Of a stretch of DNA of 6,164 nucleotides, positions 1 through 5,493 are shown piece by piece. The stretch is taken from the NCBI GenBank assembly GCA_937888895.1, contig CALASV010000233.1, forward strand, positions 1 through 6,164, read 5' to 3'. Each line of letters starts with the position of its first letter. Within the stretch, counting starts at the first letter, position 1. Source of the DNA: an uncultured Clostridia bacterium. Its GTDB lineage: Bacteria > Bacillota > Clostridia > Lachnospirales > Lachnospiraceae. The position numbers and the translations under genes were made by a program. The notes under the pieces were generated by a model that saw only the letters and a program-made list of their open reading frames with translations, ran no database searches and was not told the origin of the DNA.

Positions 1-86
1 GCTACTGTACTAATCACTGTTAAAATCATAATCAGCCACAATGGCAAAAATAAAAATTTTTTACCTATAGATTTCCAATTTCTCAT
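1..86 (-). CDS. N-terminus of an unidentified membrane protein (partial, cut by window edge)
   Basis: An ATG at 86-84 opens a frame that runs off the window with no stop; 28 codons are visible. The peptide begins MRNWKSIGKKF, a basic stretch, followed by a hydrophobic run (about residues 12-28: LFLPLWLIMILTVISTV). This looks like a signal anchor or first membrane helix with its positive N-terminus in the cytoplasm. The start lies 5 bases after the kinase stop, and an AAGGA ribosome site sits 10 bases upstream inside the kinase's last codons. It is therefore very probably the third gene of the regulator-kinase operon. I recall short membrane proteins of unknown role after regulator/kinase pairs in Clostridia, but 28 residues cannot place it in a family. 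It could equally be a transporter subunit or a sensor partner. Confidence 0.6.
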   Translation of the reverse strand, partial: MRNWKSIGKKFLFLPLWLIMILTVISTV

Positions 87-91
87 TTCTA

Positions 92-1165
92 TCACATCCT
101 TCGAAATTTTACAGTAAAAGTACTACCTTTTCCAAGTGAACTTTCCACACTAATTTCACCATGCATAATATCTACAACTCGTTTTACAAGTGCAAGTCCT
201 AAACCATTTCCCTGCGTTGCACGAGAAGTATCTCCTTGATAGAACTTCTCAAAAATATGTGCACCAACCTCTGCTGTCATACCACAACCAGTATCTTTCA
301 CCTTCACAATTGCATGATGCTCTGTAGCTTCTAAAATAACAGATACCTTACCACCATCATCTGTAAACTTAAATGCATTAGAAAAAAGATTATTCCAAAC
401 AAGAGATAAAAGTTCCTCATCTGTATTTATCTTTACATCTTCTGCAAGTTCCGTTTCCAATTCTATATTTTTATCTTCCCATACTGTTTCATATTGGAGC
501 AAACATTCACAAAGTTGTTCCCCAAGGTTATATTCTTTTGTTTTCGGATAAATTTGCTGTTTTTCCAAACGGTTCAATTTCAAAATATTTGTCATCATAT
601 CAGCCAAACGCCGAGAAGCATCTGTAACACCTTTGGCATATTCTAATCTCGTATTCTCATCTAAATTTGGCGTTTGCAAAAGTGTACCATAATTTTGCAT
701 TACAGAAAGAGGAGTCTTCATCTCATGTGACACATTTGCAATAAAATCGGTTCGAAGCGTTTCCACACTTGCTAATTCCTCTGTCATCCTATTAAAACAA
801 TCAATAATTTCATTAAATTTTTCATCTGCACTAAACCGATTTACAGAAGCAATTCGCACACTAAAATCTCCTTGTACTACCTTCTTTGCAGCCTCAGCAA
901 TATGCTCCGTAATTCTTTCTGTTGTCAATTTTCTACGAATCGCATCAATAACAGTAAATAAAACACTTAACAAAAGTACATTAGCAAATGTAATCTTTGC
1001 AGCTACATTGATATTTGCATCTGTAAGTTCTATTTTTAATGTATCTGCTAATATGGAAACAAATAACATCGTAGAACAAGTAACCAAAAATGCAACAAGA
1101 AGAAAAAAAAGCAAATATCTATACATAGCTCTTAATATCCTATGCCACAAAGTTACTTCATTCAT
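92..1165 (-). CDS. Sensor histidine kinase, HAMP/HisKA/HATPase_c, short extracytoplasmic loop
   Basis: A 357-residue membrane sensor kinase that should autophosphorylate and pass phosphate to the response regulator encoded just upstream. Two membrane helices are visible (about residues 15-40 and 57-75), separated by only about 16 residues (DTLKIELTDANINVAA), so there is no folded extracellular sensor domain. A HAMP-like linker follows (about 76-135). The dimerisation/phosphoacceptor domain holds the H-box FIANVSHEMKTPL, with His147 as acceptor and the ExxT phosphatase motif E148/T151. The ATPase domain has an N-box (WNNLFSNAFKFT; N259 and N263), a G1 box (DTGCGM, 291-296), an F-box (FEKFYQGD, 305-312) and a G2 box (GNGLGLAL, 319-326), all intact. 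The ATG overlaps the regulator's stop as ATGA. The minimal sensor loop recalls kinases that sense the membrane or a partner protein rather than a soluble ligand; this is inference and the signal is unknown. Confidence 0.95.
   Translation of the reverse strand: MNEVTLWHRILRAMYRYLLFFLLVAFLVTCSTMLFVSILADTLKIELTDANINVAAKITFANVLLLSVLFTVIDAIRRKLTTERITEHIAEAAKKVVQGDFSVRIASVNRFSADEKFNEIIDCFNRMTEELASVETLRTDFIANVSHEMKTPLSVMQNYGTLLQTPNLDENTRLEYAKGVTDASRRLADMMTNILKLNRLEKQQIYPKTKEYNLGEQLCECLLQYETVWEDKNIELETELAEDVKINTDEELLSLVWNNLFSNAFKFTDDGGKVSVILEATEHHAIVKVKDTGCGMTAEVGAHIFEKFYQGDTSRATQGNGLGLALVKRVVDIMHGEISVESSLGKGSTFTVKFRRM
97..101 (-). promoter_or_regulatory. Ribosome binding site for the partial gene at 86
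   Basis: The minus strand reads AAGGA here, 10 bases before the ATG at 86. It overlaps the final codons of the histidine kinase. It supports the short frame at the window edge as a real, translationally linked gene. Confidence 0.6.
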
Positions 1166-1833
1166 TTTAACACCGCCTTATATCCTAATCCATGTACTGT
1201 CACAATTTCAAAAGAATTACAATTTGCAAGTTTGCTACGCAACTTTGTCATATACACATCTACTGCTCTTGGTGCTGTTTCCGTATCAGCATCCCAAAAT
1301 TCATCCATCAACTGTGTTCTTGTAAACGTCTTTTTCGGATAGGATAACAATTTATAAAGAATGCTAAACTCTCGATTTGTCATTGGTATTTCGTCCCCAT
1401 TTAAATAAGCCATATGTTCATCTGCATCCATTACAAAATCTCCAACTTCCAATTTTCTGTTAGAAGCAATTTTAGCACGACGAAGAAGTGCACCAATTCG
1501 TAAAAATAATTCATCCAAATCAATTGGCTTTACCATATAATCATCTATTCCAATCCGAAAACCTCGTTGTTTCGAAGCAATATCATCACGAGCTGTCATA
1601 AAAAGAATCGGAATATTTTTATTTAACTCACGAACATTTCTTGCAAATTCATAACCATCTATACCTGGCATCATAATATCTGATACAATCAGGTCAAACA
1701 TATTCTCACCAAGTGCATCGTATGCATCTGTTGCATTCAAACAACCAGTTGCTTCATACCCACTATGATTTAAAAAAGAACATACCGTTTTATTTAACTC
1801 TCTCTCATCTTCTACTACTAATATCTGGAACAT
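1162..1833 (-). CDS. OmpR/PhoB-family response regulator (REC + winged helix)
   Basis: A cytoplasmic DNA-binding response regulator of 223 residues from the chosen start, normal for the family. The receiver domain (about 2-118) has the acidic pair E8/D9 (VVEDE), phosphoacceptor D52 (IVSDIMMPG), T80 (MTA) and K102 (MVKP), so it should be phosphorylatable. The C-terminal winged-helix domain (about 126-222) has TNREFSILYKLL, the recognition-helix region RAVDVYMTKLRSKL and the terminal hairpin VTVHGLGYKA. Two in-frame ATGs exist, at 1839 and 1833. The AGGAGG at 1847-1842 is only 2 bases from the first but 8 from the second, so I start at 1833 (MFQILVVEDE), where the family's beta strand 1 also begins. 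The stop overlaps the kinase ATG. The neighbouring ABC operon is a plausible target, but no site shared between the two units was found. Confidence 0.95.
   Translation of the reverse strand: MFQILVVEDERELNKTVCSFLNHSGYEATGCLNATDAYDALGENMFDLIVSDIMMPGIDGYEFARNVRELNKNIPILFMTARDDIASKQRGFRIGIDDYMVKPIDLDELFLRIGALLRRAKIASNRKLEVGDFVMDADEHMAYLNGDEIPMTNREFSILYKLLSYPKKTFTRTQLMDEFWDADTETAPRAVDVYMTKLRSKLANCNSFEIVTVHGLGYKAVLK
1171..1179 (-). promoter_or_regulatory. Ribosome binding site of the kinase inside the regulator's last codons
   Basis: The minus strand reads AAGGCGGTG, one base off AAGGAGGTG, ending 5 bases before the kinase ATG at 1165. Together with the ATGA stop/start overlap (1165-1162) it indicates translational coupling of regulator and kinase. 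Confidence 0.6.
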
Positions 1834-1841
1834 TATCATTG

Positions 1842-1847
1842 CCTCCT
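1842..1847 (-). promoter_or_regulatory. Ribosome binding site that decides the regulator start
   Basis: The minus strand reads AGGAGG, then CA, ATG (1839), ATA, ATG (1833). Spacing is 2 bases to the upstream ATG and 8 to the downstream one. Only the latter is in the normal range, so the regulator probably starts at 1833. Confidence 0.8.
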
Positions 1848-1866
1848 AATTTTCTTATTCCTCTAT

Positions 1867-1872
1867 ATCATA
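1867..1872 (-). promoter_or_regulatory. Possible -10 element for the regulator-kinase operon
   Basis: The minus strand reads TATGAT at 1872-1867, about 28 bases upstream of the first regulator ATG, giving a short leader. The expected -35 position 17 bases further up (1895-1890, ACAAAA) matches the consensus poorly. A promoter must lie in this 110-base AT-rich gap because a terminator precedes it. A weak -35 would fit an activator-dependent or autoregulated promoter, but the exact site is a guess. Confidence 0.3.
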
Positions 1873-1919
1873 ACACCCAAATATTAAAGTTTTGTTTATT
1901 TTTTTCTTTTCAAAAAAAT

Positions 1920-1936
1920 TGTTTAAAAAATGTTAA
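1920..1936 (-). promoter_or_regulatory. Possible 11-bp-period direct repeat upstream of the regulator
   Basis: The minus strand reads TTAACA, five T residues, then TAAACA: two near-identical hexamers 11 bases apart. OmpR/PhoB-family regulators typically bind tandem hexamers at this spacing, and the B. subtilis PhoP box (TTAACA-like) is one example. Another TAAACA occurs at 1898-1893, but 27 bases on and out of phase. The region is very AT-rich, so a chance match is quite possible. Confidence 0.25.
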
Positions 1937-1942
1937 AACAAT

Positions 1943-1984
1943 AAAAAGAACCGTATTTAGAAAAATCTAAATATGGTTCTTTTT
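1943..1984 (-). terminator. Intrinsic terminator of the ABC operon
   Basis: Two 19-base arms (1943-1961 and 1966-1984) pair around a 4-base loop, with the stem flanked by A5 and T5. On the minus strand the hairpin starts 2 bases after the stop of permease 2, and its T5 end leads into ATTGTTTT, a normal U-rich tail. There is one imperfect pair (1953/1974): A-C in minus-strand RNA but G-U in plus-strand RNA. The symmetric A/T flanks would allow bidirectional action, but no plus-strand gene enters it. It separates the ABC operon from the regulator-kinase operon. Confidence 0.88.
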
Positions 1985-1986
1985 CA

Positions 1987-2796
1987 TCATACTAAACTTG
2001 TTTTTTTCAAAACGATGTTACTGATTGCACCAAGTCCAAAGGCAAATAATATACCACCAATAAAACACAGCATAACATTCATCATCGTAGAGCTAAGAGG
2101 TGTAATCATGGAAACCATCATAAAAAGCAACATACCACCACCGAAGGAACCACAGAGTGCCAACCATGCCTTCTGCTTTGCAGCAACACTAATGAGTACA
2201 AAAATCGCAATAAATACGAGCATAAGGAAAATTTTTGCAATCATACACATCACGATATTGCCAACGTTCAGCGTACCGAGGTCAAAGGATAAACCAGAAA
2301 TTGCTCCACCAAGCATCGCACCAATAAAATATGCAATTAACAAGAATGCTCCACAGACAAAACCTGCCAAAGTTTTAGAAATAACATATTCTCCCTTCTT
2401 AGCACGAACAGTAAAGAGATTTTTTGCATATCCACTTCTAAAATCATCTGAAATAAATAAGCAAATAAAAACAGCTACCATCATAAACATCATATTGATG
2501 TTACACATACTCATAACATCCATACCACCCATAGCTTCACCATTTTCTGTAGGCAAAGTTCCAATAGACTGCCACGCATTGTCAGGTCCTTCCATAACAG
2601 TTTCCACTCCTGTTTGAGGGTTGACAGAAACGGAACCATCCATCATCGTCATCATAACCGTAATAAGAATTGGAATGACAAAAGCACATGCAATCAAAAT
2701 ATAAAAAAGTTTTGACTTAAACATTCTTCTAAAATCTACTTTTATCATACTTTTAAACCTTTTACTAAAAGTATTTGATTCAAAATTTACTACCAT
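1987..2796 (-). CDS. ABC-2 type permease 2 (membrane subunit paired with ATPase 2)
   Basis: A 269-residue polytopic membrane protein with about six helices (roughly 31-52, 97-116, 142-168, 176-205, 209-231, 238-262), the layout and size of BcrB/LanE/LanG-like ABC-2 permeases. The cytoplasmic N-terminus (FSKRFKSMIKVDFRRMF) and the loop after helix 2 (DFRSGYAKNLFTVRAKK, then EYVISK) match permease 1 at equivalent positions, which shows common descent. The first outer loop (about 53-96) is longer than in permease 1, and the segment between helices 5 and 6 is shorter. It is unusually rich in methionine (27 of 269), clustered around the outer loop. The ATG follows the ATPase 2 stop after one base (TAG-C-ATG), with a GGAGG 9 bases upstream, so the two are translationally coupled. 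It is the last gene before the terminator. The substrate is unknown. Confidence 0.88.
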   Translation of the reverse strand: MVVNFESNTFSKRFKSMIKVDFRRMFKSKLFYILIACAFVIPILITVMMTMMDGSVSVNPQTGVETVMEGPDNAWQSIGTLPTENGEAMGGMDVMSMCNINMMFMMVAVFICLFISDDFRSGYAKNLFTVRAKKGEYVISKTLAGFVCGAFLLIAYFIGAMLGGAISGLSFDLGTLNVGNIVMCMIAKIFLMLVFIAIFVLISVAAKQKAWLALCGSFGGGMLLFMMVSMITPLSSTMMNVMLCFIGGILFAFGLGAISNIVLKKTSLV

Positions 2797-2797
2797 G

Positions 2798-3697
2798 CTA
2801 TTTGCCCTCCTTCATCAAGTCGATATAGTATTCTTCCAGACCAATCTTATCTGTTTTAATTTCTGTAACACAAATACCATTTTCATAAAGAAAAGTCACA
2901 ATCTCTTCTGGAGATGTTAAATCATAAACACGAATATATCCAGCTTCATCTTCCTCCACACGAGAATACTTACAACCAAGTAACATCTTACTTCTGCTCA
3001 TTTCTCCTGTTTGAAGTGCAACATAAGTACGACAACTAGCCTCTAGTTCCTCTGCTGTCATTTCTCTTACCATTTTTCCATGACGGATAATTCCATAATG
3101 AGTAGCTACCTTCTGAAGTTCTCCTAAAAGATGAGAAGACACTACAATACTACGTTTTCCATCCTTTACAATATCCGTCAATACTTCTCGCATAATTCTC
3201 ATACCATCAGCATCTAAGCCATTCAAAGGTTCATCGAGTACTAGCAAAATAGGATTTCCAAGAAGTGCCATAGCGATGCCAATTCTTTGTTTCATACCGA
3301 GAGAACAATTTTTGTATTTATTTCCTGCAACACCTTCCATTCTAACCATTTTCAAGACTTTTATGACTTCTTTTTCTGCATCAGGAATACTCAGATTTGC
3401 AGCTTGAAGCATCATATTATCCCAAACAGAAAGACCAGAAAAACATCCCGGAGATTCAATTAATACGCCTACCTTTGCTCTGACATCTTTATCTATATAA
3501 TCCTTACCATACAATTTAATAGAACCACCACTTGTAGGAATCAGTCCACAAATCATTTTTTCTGTAGTAGATTTGCCTGAGCCATTTTCCCCAATAAATC
3601 CATAGATAGCACCCATTGGTACAGTCATATTAAGCCCACAAACTGCTTGTTTTGGACCAAAATTTTTAGAAAGATTTCTTATTTCGATTGCATTCAT
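2798..3697 (-). CDS. ABC transporter ATP-binding protein 2 (BcrA-like)
   Basis: A 299-residue cytoplasmic ATPase expected to energise permease 2. Motifs in order: Walker A GENGSGKST (36-44); LIE in the Q-loop region, with Glu81 where most families have Gln; signature SLGMKQR (132-138); Walker B LLVLDEP with D155/E156; D-loop NGLD (159-162); H-loop SSH with His189. All catalytic residues are present. The C-terminal tail of about 90 residues beyond the nucleotide-binding core is shared with ATPase 1 (YIRVYD, then KIGLEEYYI near the end) and may contact the permease or regulate it. It starts 17 bases after the permease 1 stop with an AAAGGAG site about 10 bases upstream. The BcrA/LanF-like assignment (peptide antibiotic export or immunity) follows from the general fold and the LIE feature. 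The actual substrate cannot be read. Confidence 0.93.
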   Translation of the reverse strand: MNAIEIRNLSKNFGPKQAVCGLNMTVPMGAIYGFIGENGSGKSTTEKMICGLIPTSGGSIKLYGKDYIDKDVRAKVGVLIESPGCFSGLSVWDNMMLQAANLSIPDAEKEVIKVLKMVRMEGVAGNKYKNCSLGMKQRIGIAMALLGNPILLVLDEPLNGLDADGMRIMREVLTDIVKDGKRSIVVSSHLLGELQKVATHYGIIRHGKMVREMTAEELEASCRTYVALQTGEMSRSKMLLGCKYSRVEEDEAGYIRVYDLTSPEEIVTFLYENGICVTEIKTDKIGLEEYYIDLMKEGK

Positions 3698-3714
3698 TTG
3701 TTTTTTTCTCCTTT

Positions 3715-4557
3715 CTAATATACATCACTCTTAGAGAGAATTCTTGTACCAAGCACATTATAAAAAATTGCCCAAGCTACAGATACAATAATACAAATGA
3801 GCAATGTTCCGATATTGCTTGCAAGACAAGCATTGACCGATGAGCCATACAGGAAGATATTTAGAAAGAATGTCGGAAGTGACAAATTCTCTACAATAGC
3901 AGCCACACCAATGATGAGAATACCAGTACCGAAGAAGAAACTAGAGGCAATAGAAATGCCAAAATATCTTCTGAAAATAATATTTAAGAAAGTGTAAAGG
4001 CTTGCCCAACCAAGACTCATAACCATTTTGCCAAGGATTGCAAGGACAAGAGAGCCTACATTGATCTCAAGGGAATAACCAACAAGCATTCCACCAGCTG
4101 TACCACCAATAAGATAGGTAAGGCACATACAAGCCATCGCAAAAGCACAAACAATGCTCTTAGACATCATATAATCCTGTTTTTTTGCATGTGTAGTAAA
4201 AAGTTGTTTTACATATCCACTCTTATAATCGTGACCGATAAAAATAGAAACCATAATACCACCAAAAATGAATACCATATTCATATTGGCATATTCAGCA
4301 ATACTATTTACCACATATAAAGGAGTATCAGCTGCAACAATCTGCCATACATTCGAGTACAAAGGCTCCATTGTGTTGCCATTCTGGTCTGGCATCATTG
4401 TCATAGCCGATACCATTGCAGGAATAATAGCTGCAATAACGAGGAAAATGTAAAACATAGGCGTATGGAACAAACGATAGAAATCTACGCCAAGCATCGC
4501 CTTTAAACGCTTTGTAAAGCTTGGAGATTCAAATTTAAGTTCTCTTTTTGCTTCCAT
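3715..4557 (-). CDS. ABC-2 type permease 1 (membrane subunit paired with ATPase 1)
   Basis: A 280-residue membrane protein with about six predicted helices (roughly 35-55, 90-108, 134-158, 168-193, 200-222, 250-271) and an outer loop at about 56-88. The cytoplasmic N-terminus (SFTKRLKAMLGVDFYRLF) probably forms an amphipathic helix. The loop after helix 2 (DYKSGYVKQLFTTHAKK, then DYMMSK) is the most conserved stretch shared with permease 2 and probably lies at the ATPase interface. The segment between helices 5 and 6 (about 223-249) is longer than in permease 2, whereas its first outer loop is shorter, so the outward faces of the two permeases differ most. The start follows the ATPase 1 stop after one base (TAA-A-ATG) with AAGGAGG 9 bases upstream. 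It may work with ATPase 1 alone or heterodimerise with permease 2; the sequence does not say which. Confidence 0.88.
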   Translation of the reverse strand: MEAKRELKFESPSFTKRLKAMLGVDFYRLFHTPMFYIFLVIAAIIPAMVSAMTMMPDQNGNTMEPLYSNVWQIVAADTPLYVVNSIAEYANMNMVFIFGGIMVSIFIGHDYKSGYVKQLFTTHAKKQDYMMSKSIVCAFAMACMCLTYLIGGTAGGMLVGYSLEINVGSLVLAILGKMVMSLGWASLYTFLNIIFRRYFGISIASSFFFGTGILIIGVAAIVENLSLPTFFLNIFLYGSSVNACLASNIGTLLICIIVSVAWAIFYNVLGTRILSKSDVY

Positions 4558-4558
4558 T

Positions 4559-5461
4559 TTAGTTTACCTCCTTCTGTGACATTAATTCAATGTAGTATTC
4601 TTCCAAACCAATCTTATTCTTTTTAATTTCATTCACCACATGACCATTTTTCATTAAATAATCAACAATAAACGCTGTATCATCCACATCATACACACGA
4701 ATATATTCGCCTTCTTCACGAACATCTGCAAACTTTTTATGTAACACTTCTTTTGTTCTTTTCATCTCCTTAGTTTTTAGCGATACGAAAACTTGTGCCC
4801 TGCTATCCATTTCCTTTGCAGAAAGTTCCATAACCATCTTACCTTGACGAATGATTCCATAGTGAGTGGCAATCTTTTCAAGTTCACCAAGTATATGAGA
4901 AGAAATAAGAACGGTACATCCGTACTTTTTCGTAATATCCACAAGTATCTCACGCATCATTTTCATACCGTCGGTATCAAGACCGTTTATCGGCTCGTCC
5001 AAAATAAGAAGTGCTGGTTCTCCAAGTAACGCCATAGCAATACCAATTCTCTGCTTCATACCAAGAGAACAATTTTTAAATTTAATACTCGCAGAATCCT
5101 CCATACGAACAATGGCTAACACTCGTCTGATTTCCTCATCACGATTCTCAAGATTTAGATTAATCGCTTGCATCATTAAATTTTGATACACACTAGAGCC
5201 TGGAAAACACCCTGCGTTCTCAATTAAAGCCCCTACTCTAACTCTGACTCCAGCATCTGTATAATCTTTACCAAACAATTTTATTTCTCCTTCGTCTGGT
5301 ACAAGATGACCACAAATTAGTTTTTCTGTTGTAGATTTTCCACTTCCATTTTCGCCGATAAATCCATAAATTGCACCCATCGGAACTGTCATATTCAGAT
5401 GGTCAACGGCATACATTCCACGAAAACTTTTGGATAAATTTCTAATTTCAATCGCATTCAT
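4559..5461 (-). CDS. ABC transporter ATP-binding protein 1 (BcrA-like)
   Basis: A 300-residue cytoplasmic ATPase, first gene of the ABC operon. Walker A GENGSGKST (36-44), Glu81 in the Q-loop region (ALIENAGCF), signature SLGMKQR (132-138), Walker B LLILDEP with D155/E156, D-loop NGLD (159-162) and H-loop His189 are all in place. It aligns with ATPase 2 without gaps through about residue 200, with about 131 of 200 identical by hand count. The first 11 residues (MNAIEIRNLSK) are identical but use different synonymous codons at 5 of 11 positions. It starts 24 bases after the cls stop, with a GAGG ribosome site 8 bases before the ATG. It could be cotranscribed with cls or driven by a promoter overlapping the end of cls. 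The role is probably to drive export, or removal from the membrane, of a hydrophobic or peptide substrate; this is inferred from family resemblance only. Confidence 0.93.
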   Translation of the reverse strand: MNAIEIRNLSKSFRGMYAVDHLNMTVPMGAIYGFIGENGSGKSTTEKLICGHLVPDEGEIKLFGKDYTDAGVRVRVGALIENAGCFPGSSVYQNLMMQAINLNLENRDEEIRRVLAIVRMEDSASIKFKNCSLGMKQRIGIAMALLGEPALLILDEPINGLDTDGMKMMREILVDITKKYGCTVLISSHILGELEKIATHYGIIRQGKMVMELSAKEMDSRAQVFVSLKTKEMKRTKEVLHKKFADVREEGEYIRVYDVDDTAFIVDYLMKNGHVVNEIKKNKIGLEEYYIELMSQKEVN

Positions 5462-5484
5462 TTTTTACGCCTCACTTTCTTTAT

Positions 5485-5493
5485 TTTATAGCA
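5485..5493 (-). promoter_or_regulatory. Possible extended -10 promoter element before ATPase 1
   Basis: The minus strand reads TGCTATAAA, matching the TGnTATAAT form, and overlaps the cls stop codon. It lies about 24 bases upstream of the ATPase 1 ATG. No good -35 is seen 16-18 bases further up, which extended -10 promoters can tolerate. It is also simply the coding end of cls, so readthrough from cls remains equally likely. Confidence 0.25.

Larger units (their letters stand above)
1987..5461 (-). other. Four-gene ABC operon made of two tandem paralogous ATPase-permease modules
   Basis: Module 1 (5461-3715) and module 2 (3697-1987) repeat the same ATPase-then-permease order, with a 1-base gap inside each module and 17 bases between modules. 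All four genes share one strand, and the only clear terminator comes after the last. This is duplication at the protein level, since synonymous codons differ widely and no long nucleotide repeat is apparent. It differs from classical LanFEG, which has one ATPase and two permeases. Confidence 0.8.

Noticed and set aside
1008..1342. Two overlapping plus-strand frames (105 and 66 codons)
   Set aside because: Both run antisense across the kinase start and the regulator end, overlap each other in different frames, and show no recognisable motif or ribosome site.
1843..1942. A riboswitch or small RNA in the gap before the regulator
   Set aside because: Apart from the terminator stem, the gap is very AT-rich with no stable second hairpin or recognisable conserved core.
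1713..1970. Plus-strand frame of 85 codons reaching into the intergenic gap
   Set aside because: Most of it is antisense to the regulator receiver domain. The rest translates AT-rich promoter and terminator DNA into Phe/Lys/Leu-rich sequence.
1973..2617. Plus-strand open frame of 214 codons
   Set aside because: It lies wholly antisense to permease 2, has a low-complexity Ile/Pro/Lys/Thr-rich composition and no ribosome site, and shows no domain. It is a shadow of the real gene.
1987..5461. A BceAB-type bacitracin-sensing transporter
   Set aside because: BceB permeases are about 650 residues with ten helices and a large outer domain. These permeases are about 270-280 residues with about six helices, which is the ABC-2/BcrB type.
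1987..5461. A lantibiotic biosynthesis cluster
   Set aside because: No precursor peptide, LanB/LanC/LanM enzyme or peptidase-containing exporter is present in the window. Only the immunity-like transporter resemblance remains.
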